Of a stretch of DNA of 64,000 nucleotides, positions 36,834 to 46,102 are shown piece by piece. The position numbers were made by a program, and so were the translations under genes. Source of the DNA: Acinetobacter defluvii (GTDB lineage Bacteria > Pseudomonadota > Gammaproteobacteria > Pseudomonadales > Moraxellaceae); the NCBI RefSeq assembly GCF_001704615.3, contig NZ_CP029397.2, positions 2,542,001-2,606,000 of the forward strand, read 5' to 3'. How positions within the stretch are numbered: the stretch's first letter is position 1; every line of letters starts with the position of its first letter. The notes under the pieces were generated by a model. That model was not told the origin of the DNA. It searched no databases and saw nothing but the letters and a program-made list of their open reading frames with translations.

Positions 36834-37862
36834 ATGAATATTTTACTCCCGACCTCTACCGCAGGCAGCTTACCCAAACCATCATGGCTCGCTGAGCCTG
36901 AAAAACTTTGGTCACCATGGAAGTTGCAAGATCAAGAATTAATGGATGGTAAACTCGATGCATTGCGTTTGTCTTTGCATGAGCAGCAGCAGGCAGGCAT
37001 TGATATTGTTAGCGATGGTGAACAAACTCGTCAGCATTTTGTGACGACTTTTATTGAGCATCTTGATGGTGTAGATTTTGAAAAACGTGAAACAGTAAAA
37101 ATCCGTGATCGTTATGATGCCAGTGTGCCTTCTGTGGTCGGTGCTGTATCTCGTCAAAAACCTGTTTTTGTAGACGATGCAAAATTTTTACGTTCATTGA
37201 CTGAGCAACCAATTAAATGGGCGCTTCCTGGTCCAATGACCATGATTGACACTTTGTATGATGGTCATTATAAAAGTCGTGAAAAGTTGGCATGGGAATT
37301 TGCTAAAATTTTAAATCAAGAAGCTCGTGAGTTAGAAGCAGCAGGTGTGGATATTATTCAGTTTGATGAACCTGCATTTAACGTTTTTTTTGATGAAGTG
37401 AATGACTGGGGTGTTGCTACTTTAGAACGTGCGCTTGAAGGTCTAAAATGTGAAACTGCGGTACATATTTGTTATGGTTATGGCATCAAAGCCAATACCG
37501 ATTGGAAAAAAACGCTCGGTTCAGAATGGCGTCAATACGAAGAAGCTTTTCCAAAACTGCAAAAATCCAAGATTGATATCGTGTCTTTGGAATGTCAAAA
37601 CTCACGTGTACCCATGGATTTAATCGAATTGATTCGTGGAAAAAAAGTCATGGTGGGTGCGATTGATGTCGCAACCAATGAGATTGAAACCCCTGAAGAA
37701 GTGGCAAATACTCTGCGTAAAGCACTACAATTTGTTGATGCAGATAAACTTTATCCTTCAACCAACTGTGGTATGGCGCCACTTGGACGTGAAATCGCCC
37801 GCGGAAAGTTGAAAGCCCTTAGTGCAGGTGCAGAGATTATTCGTCAAGAATTATCAAAATAG
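36834..37862 (+). CDS. mesD: MesD-type folate-independent methionine synthase (core MetE)
   Basis: A 342-residue protein equal to the catalytic C-terminal half of MetE, lacking the folate-binding N-terminal half. The start LPTSTAGSLPKPSWL is conserved. Zinc/thiolate ligands correspond to His211 and Cys213 (VHICYGYG), Glu253 (SLECQNSRVP) and Cys312 (STNCGMAP). It should methylate homocysteine. Work on A. baylyi placed such proteins in the MesD group, which need MesX and oxygen; the methyl donor was not identified to my knowledge. The assignment rests on family and neighbours. Confidence 0.88.
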   Translation: MNILLPTSTAGSLPKPSWLAEPEKLWSPWKLQDQELMDGKLDALRLSLHEQQQAGIDIVSDGEQTRQHFVTTFIEHLDGVDFEKRETVKIRDRYDASVPSVVGAVSRQKPVFVDDAKFLRSLTEQPIKWALPGPMTMIDTLYDGHYKSREKLAWEFAKILNQEARELEAAGVDIIQFDEPAFNVFFDEVNDWGVATLERALEGLKCETAVHICYGYGIKANTDWKKTLGSEWRQYEEAFPKLQKSKIDIVSLECQNSRVPMDLIELIRGKKVMVGAIDVATNEIETPEEVANTLRKALQFVDADKLYPSTNCGMAPLGREIARGKLKALSAGAEIIRQELSK

Positions 37863-37985
37863 TTTTAAAACCTCCTTTACAAACAAAGGATGGCACAGGA
37901 TTGTAAAAATCCTTCATTGTTCAAATCTGAATCTGAAGAATCCTCACAGTTACATGTAATTCTTCAGATACATAGGAATATAGTC

Positions 37986-38465
37986 ATGGTTGAAGCAACA
38001 GTCTTTAAAAATGCAATGTCGTCATTAACAAGTGCAGTCAATGTTGTGACTACTGTAGGTGAGTCTGGTTATCATGGATTCACAGCATCGGCTGTATGCA
38101 GTGTTACCGATACCCCACCAACCTTACTGGTCTGTATGAATAAATCATCACGTTCACATGCTTATTTTGTTGAAAGCAAAATTTTAACTGTGAATGTTTT
38201 GGCTGCACAACATGAACATTTGTCCAATGTATTTGCCTCAAAAATGAGTTCTGAAGAACGCTTTAAACATGGTACTTGGACTGAATTAGCAACAGGTGCT
38301 CCTGTTCTAGAAGATGCATTGGTCAGTTTTGATTGTCAGATTGAACAGATTCAAGAGGTAGGTACGCACACGATATTTATCTGCCCTATTGTTGCCATTC
38401 AGCAAAACCCACAAGACCACAGTTTGGTTTATTTTAATCGTGCCTATCATCAAGTAGCTGTGTAA
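37986..38465 (+). CDS. Flavin reductase-like protein (RutF/HpaC type)
   Basis: A 159-residue flavin reductase domain. FKNAMSSLTSAVNVVTT, GYHGFTASAVCSVTDTPPTLLVCMN and the end LVYFNRAYHQV are diagnostic. Such enzymes use NAD(P)H to make reduced flavin for a partner oxygenase. The ATG at 37986 has AGGA eight bases upstream; the frame extends back to 37890, but homology begins here. It follows mesD by 123 bp on the same strand. A role in feeding reduced flavin to an oxygen-requiring MesX/MesD reaction is an inference. Confidence 0.85.
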   Translation: MVEATVFKNAMSSLTSAVNVVTTVGESGYHGFTASAVCSVTDTPPTLLVCMNKSSRSHAYFVESKILTVNVLAAQHEHLSNVFASKMSSEERFKHGTWTELATGAPVLEDALVSFDCQIEQIQEVGTHTIFICPIVAIQQNPQDHSLVYFNRAYHQVAV

Positions 38466-38643
38466 ACATAAATTTAGGTCGTCACAGCACAAATGTGACT
38501 TCATATTGCCTGAATGGCTACACAGATCAATCAATTTTTCCCTAAGCAACAATATCATTAAATCACGAGTAAACCCTAAAACTTCTCATGGTATTAACAA
38601 TCCCTACATTCTAGAATTAAGTTTTAGCATGCAGAAAGTGTCT

Positions 38644-38901
38644 ATGGATTTATTTTATGTGTTGCTCAATATTCAAGAGTTTGCTGAAGATGGAATCATT
38701 TATGCAGAAAAACCTTGGCATTTGCAGTCCAATGCCAAGGTTATTACGGATTCTCAGCCAATATTCATTAACGATGAAAAACTTGAGTATTTTTTAGAGG
38801 TTTTTATCGTTCTTGAGCTTTTTGAGGAAATGCAGACCTCTAATACCTGTTTACAAGATCAGTGTTTACGTATCATTGAATATGCAAATCATGATGCTTA
38901 A
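38644..38901 (+). CDS. Small acidic protein, possibly DUF7716-like
   Basis: About 85 residues (90 if started at ATG 38629). DLFYVLLNIQEFAEDGIIYAEK followed by WHLQSNAKVI and an acidic helical end FLEVFIVLELFEEMQ. The pattern resembles small DUF7716-type domains, recalled with low certainty. The frame is open back to 38506, but the first 40 codons look non-coding. It has no signal or membrane segment and follows the flavin reductase by about 180 bp. Function unknown. Confidence 0.5.
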   Translation: MDLFYVLLNIQEFAEDGIIYAEKPWHLQSNAKVITDSQPIFINDEKLEYFLEVFIVLELFEEMQTSNTCLQDQCLRIIEYANHDA

Positions 38902-39016
38902 ACACTAGCGAGAACCATTCACTTAAAATTTTATTTTTATTGAAATAATAAATTAGAAAAACCATGCAACTCGATTTAAGATCGTCCAAGCTCCCATAAA
39001 AAACTAAAAGTATAAA

Positions 39017-39766
39017 ATGAATAAAATAGAATTAGAAATCCAGCGATTGAGCAATATGATTCAATTTGGCGTAGGTCAACAAAGTTTAGGTTTAGACCTT
39101 GATCTTTTAACTGACAAAATGACTGGATATATTCCGAGAGGTGCAGATGCTCCCACCTTTGCAACCCGTAAAAATATGATCAGTGCTCAGATTTTTATGA
39201 AATGTATTCAGTTTTTCTTTACTGCACTGATTGCAATATTGCTTGCTTTAGTTTTTATTTGGCTGAGTTGGGGACAACTACAAAAACAAATTTTTGAACC
39301 TTTATTTTTAGGTGTCGCACTATTGTCCATCCTCATAACTATATTTTGTTTATTCAAGTTTAAGCACTATTTTCAAATTTTTAATGCCATTCGCCAAGTC
39401 ACTCAAATTCAAGCCGATCCGGAACGCCGATCATCGCATGTCGATGAAAATGCCTTAGCGCAACAATTTGCTCCAGAAAGACGCAAGACACGTTTCATTG
39501 GTATTTTTATGAGCCTGTTAAGTGGGGGATTTCTTGCGTATATCTGGATTGCGCCGCCACAAAGCCTCATCAAACTTGCTTTCGTGCTGCCTTTGATGCT
39601 GATGCTCGGACTTGGCATCATCATCCATCCGATTTCTAAAGCTGAAAGCTTATATTTATATGGCAGTACACAACTGTCTTGGAAATATTTTCCAACTGCT
39701 TTAAAGATATGTACTATCTTGGGCGTTGTGCTGTGTCTTTTGATGTTGGCTTGGTTTGAAATTTAA
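39017..39766 (+). CDS. Multi-pass membrane protein (hypothetical)
   Basis: A 249-residue protein not recognised as a known family. The first 60 residues are soluble (RGADAPTFATRKN). Two transmembrane segments follow (about 68-90 and 98-118), then a charged cytoplasmic loop (QADPERRSSHVDENALAQQFAPERRK). Three further segments lie at about 160-245. It stands alone between two unrelated genes and is convergent with the acetyltransferase. No function can be proposed. Confidence 0.7.
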   Translation: MNKIELEIQRLSNMIQFGVGQQSLGLDLDLLTDKMTGYIPRGADAPTFATRKNMISAQIFMKCIQFFFTALIAILLALVFIWLSWGQLQKQIFEPLFLGVALLSILITIFCLFKFKHYFQIFNAIRQVTQIQADPERRSSHVDENALAQQFAPERRKTRFIGIFMSLLSGGFLAYIWIAPPQSLIKLAFVLPLMLMLGLGIIIHPISKAESLYLYGSTQLSWKYFPTALKICTILGVVLCLLMLAWFEI

Positions 39767-39799
39767 ACCTTTGCCATCACAAGAAATATTTAAAAAATA

Positions 39800-40513
39800 C
39801 TACACGGTCTGCAAACGTGTTTTTTGCTGACCATTTTCATCAAAGTTTTCAGGGCTGAGCCACGCTTCATAGGCTTTTTGAATGGTTTGCCATTCTTCAT
39901 CTAACATCGAAAACCAAGCAGTATTGCGATTATTACCTTTAGAAATGCGATCCTGTCTGAAAATTCCTTCAAACTGAAAACCAAAACGTAAAGCTGCTTT
40001 TCGAGAAGGCTCATTTAAATCATCACATTTCCATTCTACACGTCTAAAACCTTGCTCAAAACATGCTTCTAATAACAAATAAACAGCTTCGGTTGCTGCA
40101 ATACTGCGTTTCATTTGATGGGAAAAATAAACATTGCCGATTTCAATCGCTGCATGTTCTGCACGTTGATTGATTAAAGCAATCCAACCCAATATTTTAT
40201 AATCAATCTCAATTAAGAAATGGTGAGATCCTACAAAACCAAAATTATTTTTTAGCGCTTGCTCAAGTTGAATCTGAAAACTAAAAGCTGAATAAGGCAA
40301 ATACGTCCAACAAGCGTGACTAGGCTCACTTTCTACGGCATGCCACAAATGTGAAAAAGCATTACTTTTTAAAATATCGAGACATATGGGGATTAAGCGT
40401 ACAGATTGACCTGTTAAAATATCAGATTGAAAGTGTTTCGGTGAAGTTGATGTGAGCGCTTTACCAACTTTTTGCCCAAACACATTGATTTGATATTGTT
40501 GATAATTCTGCAT
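39800..40513 (-). CDS. GNAT-family acetyltransferase (RimJ/RimL-like)
   Basis: A 237-residue acetyltransferase. The RimL-type signatures are RLIPICLD at the start of the domain, GWIALINQRAEHAAIEIGNVYFS, GFRRVEWKCDDLNEPSRKAALRFGFQFEGIFRQ and RNTAWFSMLD. The acetyl-CoA loop is weak, as usual in this subgroup. Related proteins acetylate small molecules or peptide N-termini; the substrate is unknown. It is transcribed alone on the minus strand. Confidence 0.8.
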   Translation of the reverse strand: MQNYQQYQINVFGQKVGKALTSTSPKHFQSDILTGQSVRLIPICLDILKSNAFSHLWHAVESEPSHACWTYLPYSAFSFQIQLEQALKNNFGFVGSHHFLIEIDYKILGWIALINQRAEHAAIEIGNVYFSHQMKRSIAATEAVYLLLEACFEQGFRRVEWKCDDLNEPSRKAALRFGFQFEGIFRQDRISKGNNRNTAWFSMLDEEWQTIQKAYEAWLSPENFDENGQQKTRLQTV

Positions 40514-40828
40514 TTTTACTCATTTACCCATAAAGCTCTTTATTAGCAATATGCACTTTTTTAGTCTATTTTTCTAGCTTAACTCAGAATAATTGTTGGA
40601 CAATACAGCTTAAAAGCCTTTATCACGAAAAAAAATGTTCCCTATTTATTTTAAGGTTTTTTCACTTTTATTCAGATTAACAATTTATTCTCTTTGCTTT
40701 TTAATTTAGAATATGAACACTTTTATATTCAATGCAATTCGACTATCACTTCACCTCTCCTAACATTGAAAAGTGATCTCCCGAATCGCCTAACATGCCT
40801 TTGAAAATTCGCGTGGCTAAAAACGGTA

Positions 40829-41620
40829 ATGACGCAATCAGTCCATAGCTCAATGGAAAATACACCACACATACGAGTACTCGATGAGTGGCAAGATTCC
40901 ATCCCTGAGGATTTATACATTCCACCTGCTGCATTCGAAATTTTATTAGATCATTTCGAAGGACCACTCGACTTTCTCATTTACCTGATTCAAAAAAATG
41001 GTTTTGATTTACTTCAGTTAGATATTGCCCCAATTGCTAGTCAGTATTTAGCCTATATGGATAGCATGAAATCGCTCAATATAGAGCTGACCGCAGATTA
41101 TATGGTGATGGCTGCGTTGTTAGCTGATTTAAAATCTCGTTTGTTGTTACCTAAACCGAAAACAATGACGCTGGAGAAAGATCCAAAACAAGCGCTCATT
41201 GATCGTTTAGAAACCTATTTAAGAATTAAACAAGCTGCTGAGCATTTAGGGCAAATGCCTGTATTTGAACGTGATATTTTTCCAACAAATGTGTCTATTG
41301 GGCAAACAGCTACCGTATACGAAGGTTATGACGTAGACATGCTGCGTGATGCTTTGTATTGTATTTTTAATCGTCCTGAACCTGTCATTCATAAAATTGA
41401 GCATGAGCCTGTATTACTTGAAGAACGCATTGCTTATATTGAAAAAATGATCGAATCTGGACAGGTTTTAAGCTTTGAAAGTTTACTTTTGCCTACTCAA
41501 GGTCGTATGGGCATGGTGGTTACTTTTATGGCAGTTTTAGAACTGACACGCCAACAGAAAATACAGATTATTTCTAGTGGACTGGATATGCCGCTTGCAA
41601 TTCAAGGAGCTGCCGCATGA
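40829..41620 (+). CDS. scpA: Segregation and condensation protein A
   Basis: Kleisin subunit that bridges SMC heads; works with ScpB and Smc in chromosome compaction. FEILLDHFEGPLDFLIYLIQKNGFDLLQLDI near residue 35 and ADYMVMAALLADLKSRLLLP are typical. The C-terminal winged helix starts near residue 180. Length 263. The first in-frame ATG (40829) and the one at 40850 are both possible. The stop overlaps the scpB start by ATGA. smc lies 14 kb away on the other strand. Confidence 0.93.
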   Translation: MTQSVHSSMENTPHIRVLDEWQDSIPEDLYIPPAAFEILLDHFEGPLDFLIYLIQKNGFDLLQLDIAPIASQYLAYMDSMKSLNIELTADYMVMAALLADLKSRLLLPKPKTMTLEKDPKQALIDRLETYLRIKQAAEHLGQMPVFERDIFPTNVSIGQTATVYEGYDVDMLRDALYCIFNRPEPVIHKIEHEPVLLEERIAYIEKMIESGQVLSFESLLLPTQGRMGMVVTFMAVLELTRQQKIQIISSGLDMPLAIQGAAA

Positions 41621-42219
41621 CCATTGATCAAAATAATGTGTTGAATGTAGAAGACTCTCAACACGAGCAGCATCATGAAGTTTTGATGCAAATCGAAGCA
41701 ATTATTTTTGCCAGTGATGCACCCGTGTCTATTGCCCGCTTAAAAGAAGCGTTTCAAAATCAATATTCGAAACAACAGTTGCAAAATTATTTGCAGCAAT
41801 TGTCTGTCTTACAACATGGTCGTTCGATTGAATTGGTTGAAGTTGCACAGGGTTATCGTTTTCAAGTTCGTGCCAAATATCGCAACATCATTACCCAAGT
41901 TTGGCCTGAACGACCGACCAAATTATCTCCGTCACTGTTAGAAACTATTTCAGTGATTGCTTATCATCAGCCCGTGACCCGAGCTGATATTGAGCAAATC
42001 CGTGGAGTAACAAATAATAGTCAAATACTCCGAACATTATTTGAATGGAACTGGATTAAAGAATCTGGTTTTCGTGAACTCCCAGGACGACCTGCGTTGC
42101 TTGTCACAACGCCCCAATTTTTAAATGCTTTTGGTCTAGTGTCATTAGGTCAATTGCCTCCCCTACAGGATGCCAAGGAAGCTTTTATGGCATTGGATGC
42201 GCAAGCACCCAAGTCGTGA
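41617..42219 (+). CDS. scpB: Segregation and condensation protein B
   Basis: Partner of ScpA in the SMC complex. Two winged-helix domains: IEAIIFASDAPVSIARLKEAF near the start, and LSPSLLETISVIAYHQPVTRADIEQIRGV with the RTLFEWNWIKESGFRELPGRPALLVTT block. Length 200 is normal. Translation is coupled to scpA, and rluB follows after 41 bp in a typical arrangement. Confidence 0.95.
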   Translation: MTIDQNNVLNVEDSQHEQHHEVLMQIEAIIFASDAPVSIARLKEAFQNQYSKQQLQNYLQQLSVLQHGRSIELVEVAQGYRFQVRAKYRNIITQVWPERPTKLSPSLLETISVIAYHQPVTRADIEQIRGVTNNSQILRTLFEWNWIKESGFRELPGRPALLVTTPQFLNAFGLVSLGQLPPLQDAKEAFMALDAQAPKS

Positions 42220-42260
42220 ATAGGTACACTGTTGATCATTATTTCTAAGGTTATGCTGTC

Positions 42261-43355
42261 ATGAGTGAAAAATTGCAAAAGGTGCTCGCACGAGTAGGAT
42301 TAGGCTCTCGCCGTTATATGGAAGAAGTCATTGCTGCTGGTCGTGTGAGTGTCAACGGTCAAGTTGCTCAAGTGGGTGAACGTATCGAACCAACGGATGA
42401 GCTTCGCATCGATGGTCGTAAAGTTCAGTTCCAAATTGAAGATGAAATTCGCCGCCGTGTTCTGATTTACTATAAACCAGAAGGTGAAATTTGTTCACGT
42501 AACGACCCTGAATCACGTCCTACCGTATTTGAACATTTACCACCGATCAGCAATGACCGTTGGGTTATGGTCGGTCGTTTAGACATCAACTCAACAGGTT
42601 TGTTGTTATTTACCAACGATGGTGAACTTGCCAATCGTTTGATGCATCCATCGAATGAGATCGAGCGTGAATATGCAGTACGTGTTATGGGTGAAGTCAC
42701 CCCAGAATTGCGTAAAAATATGCTCAATGGCGTTGTTTTAGACGATGGTCCTGCAAAATTTGAGTCATTTACTGAAATTGGTGGTGAAGGAATCAACCGT
42801 TGGTATCAAGTGGTGGTAAAAGAAGGTCGAAACCGTGAGGTTCGTCGTATCTTTGAATCACAAGGTTTAAAAGTCAGTCGCTTATTGCGTACACGTTATG
42901 GCACTGTGATTTTACCACGTGAGCTGCGTACAGGTCGTTGGATGGAGCTAGATAAACAAGATATCGACAACTTAGCAAAAACCGTAGAGCTTAAACCACG
43001 TCAAGGTACAGGTCTATTTGGTATGGCGAAACGCCGTAATGATCGTATGCAAGACAAACCTATGGCTGCCCGCCGTGGGGGATACTTACGTCAACAACGT
43101 CGTGATACTGAACAAGACCAACATGAAGGTCAAGACAATCATCACTATAACCACCAACGCCAAGATCATCGTTCAGACCGTCAGGATCGTTCTTATGGCA
43201 ATCGTGAGCGCAGCGATTTCCGTTCTGAACGTCCAGCTCCTCGTTTTGATGCAAATCGTGAACGCTCTGGCAATAATTTTAACCAAAGCCGTGATGAAAA
43301 TAAATTCTCACCACGTAAACCTTTCAGTTTAAAAAAGGGCTTTAACAAACCCTAA
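42261..43355 (+). CDS. rluB: 23S rRNA pseudouridine synthase RluB
   Basis: Makes pseudouridine 2605 in 23S rRNA. The S4 RNA-binding domain (about 1-60: KLQKVLARVGLGSRRYMEE) is followed by the catalytic domain with Asp108 in GRLDINSTGLLLFTNDG and REVRRIFESQG. After residue 250 the protein has a long disordered tail rich in Arg, Asp, Gln and Asn (for example NHHYNHQRQDHRSDRQDRSY), likely an RNA-binding extension. The tail makes it longer than E. coli RluB. Confidence 0.93.
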   Translation: MSEKLQKVLARVGLGSRRYMEEVIAAGRVSVNGQVAQVGERIEPTDELRIDGRKVQFQIEDEIRRRVLIYYKPEGEICSRNDPESRPTVFEHLPPISNDRWVMVGRLDINSTGLLLFTNDGELANRLMHPSNEIEREYAVRVMGEVTPELRKNMLNGVVLDDGPAKFESFTEIGGEGINRWYQVVVKEGRNREVRRIFESQGLKVSRLLRTRYGTVILPRELRTGRWMELDKQDIDNLAKTVELKPRQGTGLFGMAKRRNDRMQDKPMAARRGGYLRQQRRDTEQDQHEGQDNHHYNHQRQDHRSDRQDRSYGNRERSDFRSERPAPRFDANRERSGNNFNQSRDENKFSPRKPFSLKKGFNKP

Positions 43356-43379
43356 ATGATAAATTAATCTAAAAAAATT

Positions 43380-43406
43380 AAACCACTATCACGATAGTGG
43401 TTTTTT
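43380..43406 (+). terminator. Terminator after rluB
   Basis: Ten-base stem AACCACTATC/GATAGTGGTT with a two-base loop and six T residues. Confidence 0.85.
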
Positions 43407-43504
43407 ATTATCTCAATCAATCTGTTACTGAAATAACAAAAAGTAGATTGGCTCATTTTTATCTATGATCAACTCATTTTTTAGGTATTGTCCCTATAGT
43501 TTTT

Positions 43505-44149
43505 CTAAGAGATGACAGGAATATCCAACCATAGACTATCTGGAAAATATTTCGTCAAATACGCTTTTAAATACTCTGCGGTATCTTTGGAAATTAATTT
43601 ATCCTGTGATTCATCTTTTAAATTATATGCCAAAGCATATAACGCTAAACCACGACTTTTTAGTGCTTCTAAACTCAGAATAGTGTGATTAATACTGCCC
43701 AAACGTCCTGAAGTGACGAGAATAACGGGGATTTTTTTCTCCGCAACATAATCAATCGTGAGTAGATCTATGGTGAGTGGTACCATTAAACCACCAGCCC
43801 CCTCAAGCAATACAACGTCATATTTTTCAGAAAGTTGTTGTGTGGCATTTTCAATTTTTTGGAAATCAATCTCACGACCATCGATTTTAGTCGCTAGATG
43901 TGGTGACGCAGGATAAGTAAAAATCTCTGGCATAGTCAGCTTGCTTTCGTCTTCAGGAAACCAGCCCATTCCCATAATCTGACGATGCTGCTCGATGTCT
44001 TCAGAAATGTCGCTATTACCTGTCTGAATCATTTTTTGGGTAATGGTTTTCTTGCCTTGTGCATTCCAAAGTTTTGCCAAATAACCAGTGGTATACGTTT
44101 TGCCAATGCCTGTGTCGATGCCACTGATAAAGTAAACTGAACCTGTCAT
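43505..44149 (-). CDS. bioD: Dethiobiotin synthetase
   Basis: ATP-dependent ring closure of diaminopelargonic acid to dethiobiotin, the step before BioB. The P-loop GIDTGIGKT, the CO2/substrate segment and VVLLEGAGGLMVPLT are present. Length 214 from the ATG at 44149. This start overlaps the bioC stop by ATGA and is therefore preferred to the frame start at 44170. Last gene of the operon; bioB is not in this window. Confidence 0.95.
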   Translation of the reverse strand: MTGSVYFISGIDTGIGKTYTTGYLAKLWNAQGKKTITQKMIQTGNSDISEDIEQHRQIMGMGWFPEDESKLTMPEIFTYPASPHLATKIDGREIDFQKIENATQQLSEKYDVVLLEGAGGLMVPLTIDLLTIDYVAEKKIPVILVTSGRLGSINHTILSLEALKSRGLALYALAYNLKDESQDKLISKDTAEYLKAYLTKYFPDSLWLDIPVIS

Positions 44150-44934
44150 GACATTCTCCGTGCAATACAATAAATAGGATGATAGCTTAGTGTGTACACT
44201 TGCTGCCCATGCTCATTTGGAAATAAAAACTGCTGATAATTTAAATAAAAATCTTGCAGACTGTGCTTAGTCCAACGGAAATTAGAGGCGGTTGCGGTCA
44301 CACCTGTAGCTTTTAAATGTTGCAAAATTTGCTTTGGATGCTCGAAACTTAATACTTGGGTTTGCTCAGAAATATGTAAAATTTCAAAACCATGTTGTTG
44401 TAATTTTTCCTGAATATTTTCAAGACTTAAATACTCCAAACCTTGCCCTGTTAAGCTTTTAATTTGCTTTAAATTCTGCTGTCCAAACGTAGAAAAACAT
44501 AAAAAACCTTGAGAGTTAAGGCTGTAATGAATCTTTTTCAGTAGCCCATCTAAATCAATAATCCACTGCAGAGCTGAACTCGAAGCGACAAGTGTTAAAT
44601 CTTGTGGCAATTTATGTTGTTCAATATCACCAATCAGATAATCAAGATTTTGATAATTTAAAAAGTGCTGCTGAATCTCAGGATATAAATCATTTAAGAT
44701 CAAATACTTAATCTGTAATTTCTTGATCAATAGATGAGTTAAATTACCTGAACCACAGCCGATTTCTAAGACATTTTCCAAGTGTTTTCCGAATATTTCT
44801 GGGCAATATTTTCCTATTAAATCAAATAGATGCTGTGTTATCTGCTTTTGTACAATGGCATGCTCTGTATAGCTTTGTCCTGCTTGAGCAAAGCGCAAAG
44901 CAACTTTGGATTTATCAATATTTAAATTCTTCAC
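44146..44934 (-). CDS. bioC: Malonyl-ACP O-methyltransferase
   Basis: Methylates malonyl-ACP with S-adenosylmethionine so that the fatty acid machinery can build the pimelate chain of biotin. The SAM motif VLEIGCGSGNLTHLL, the second motif YLIGDIEQHKLP and VASSSALQWIIDLDGLLKKI are typical BioC features. Length 262. It lies 7 bp after bioF and overlaps bioD. Confidence 0.93.
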   Translation of the reverse strand: MKNLNIDKSKVALRFAQAGQSYTEHAIVQKQITQHLFDLIGKYCPEIFGKHLENVLEIGCGSGNLTHLLIKKLQIKYLILNDLYPEIQQHFLNYQNLDYLIGDIEQHKLPQDLTLVASSSALQWIIDLDGLLKKIHYSLNSQGFLCFSTFGQQNLKQIKSLTGQGLEYLSLENIQEKLQQHGFEILHISEQTQVLSFEHPKQILQHLKATGVTATASNFRWTKHSLQDFYLNYQQFLFPNEHGQQVYTLSYHPIYCIARRMS

Positions 44935-44941
44935 AACTGAC

Positions 44942-46102
44942 TCACAATAGCTGAGTCAACTGATCAAGATCAGTGTGAGTAATCTGAGCAGTGAGAGAAA
45001 CTCGTAAGCGAGAACGATGTTGTGGCACTGTCGGTGGACGCACTGGCATAATATAAAAACCTGCATCTTGCAAAGTTTTGGCTTTTTCTACAGTCTGCGT
45101 AGATGCACCAATAATCACAGGAACAATGTGCGAAGTCGAAGGGCAATCAAAACCTTTAGTTTGAACATTTTGCTGTAGCATTTGACTCATAGTGTGTAAA
45201 TGCTGACGTTGTGGATTTAGATTCAATATTTTTTGAAAAATAAAGTTTGTCCACGCCATACAAATTGGGGGCTGTGCAGTACTAAAAATCAACGGACGCA
45301 TCGCATTAATCAAATAATCTCGAATAATGGCATGACACATCAAATATCCACCGACTGAGGCAATGGCTTTACCAAAAGTTCCAACCAAAAGATCAATATC
45401 ATCAATCACGCCATATTGTTCAGCACACCCCAAACCTTGCTCGCCACGCACACCGATCGCATGCGCTTCATCTACATAGAGCATGACTTTGGCAAATTGC
45501 TTTTTGATCCGAACCAATTCAGCCAGATCGGTTTCATCACCATCCATACTGAAAATAGATTCGGTCACAACAATGATGCGATCATAAGCTTCATCTTCAT
45601 GATATTTCTGTAAAAGCTGAGTGAGATGAGCCAAATCATTATGACGATAACGCACATATTTTGCAGTAGATAATCGGATGCCATCAATCATACTGGCATG
45701 AATTAACTTATCAGCCAAAATCAAAGTTTTACTGTCTGCAAGTGCAGGTAAAATCCCAATATTCATGTGATAACCACTGTTAAATAACAGCGCAGCACGA
45801 CCATGAAAAGCCTGACTTAAACTTTCTTCCAGTTGCTCATATTCAGGAAAATTTCCTGTGAGTAAGCGTGAAGAGGTTGAACTCATCCAGCGTTGATCAT
45901 TCGGTGTTTCATCAAAGAACTGCTCACGTAATTGTAAATCAGCATTTAAACCCAAATAATCGTTGGATGCGAGATTCAACATGTTTCGATCATTGATTTG
46001 AATATAACGACCTTGTTGAATATTGGTGGTGAATTGACGAAAATTACCCTGCTGCTTTAAGTCATCCAATTGGATTGAAAAATGTTCAAGCAAATGACTC
46101 AT
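44942..46102 (-). CDS. bioF: 8-amino-7-oxononanoate synthase
   Basis: PLP enzyme that condenses pimeloyl-ACP with alanine. Key parts: [11 protein letters not shown], the glycine-rich substrate site (NSGYHMNIG), [17 protein letters not shown], and the PLP lysine in [14 protein letters not shown]. Length 386 is normal. Its start overlaps the bioA stop by four bases. Confidence 0.95.
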   Translation of the reverse strand: MSHLLEHFSIQLDDLKQQGNFRQFTTNIQQGRYIQINDRNMLNLASNDYLGLNADLQLREQFFDETPNDQRWMSSTSSRLLTGNFPEYEQLEESLSQAFHGRAALLFNSGYHMNIGILPALADSKTLILADKLIHASMIDGIRLSTAKYVRYRHNDLAHLTQLLQKYHEDEAYDRIIVVTESIFSMDGDETDLAELVRIKKQFAKVMLYVDEAHAIGVRGEQGLGCAEQYGVIDDIDLLVGTFGKAIASVGGYLMCHAIIRDYLINAMRPLIFSTAQPPICMAWTNFIFQKILNLNPQRQHLHTMSQMLQQNVQTKGFDCPSTSHIVPVIIGASTQTVEKAKTLQDAGFYIMPVRPPTVPQHRSRLRVSLTAQITHTDLDQLTQLL

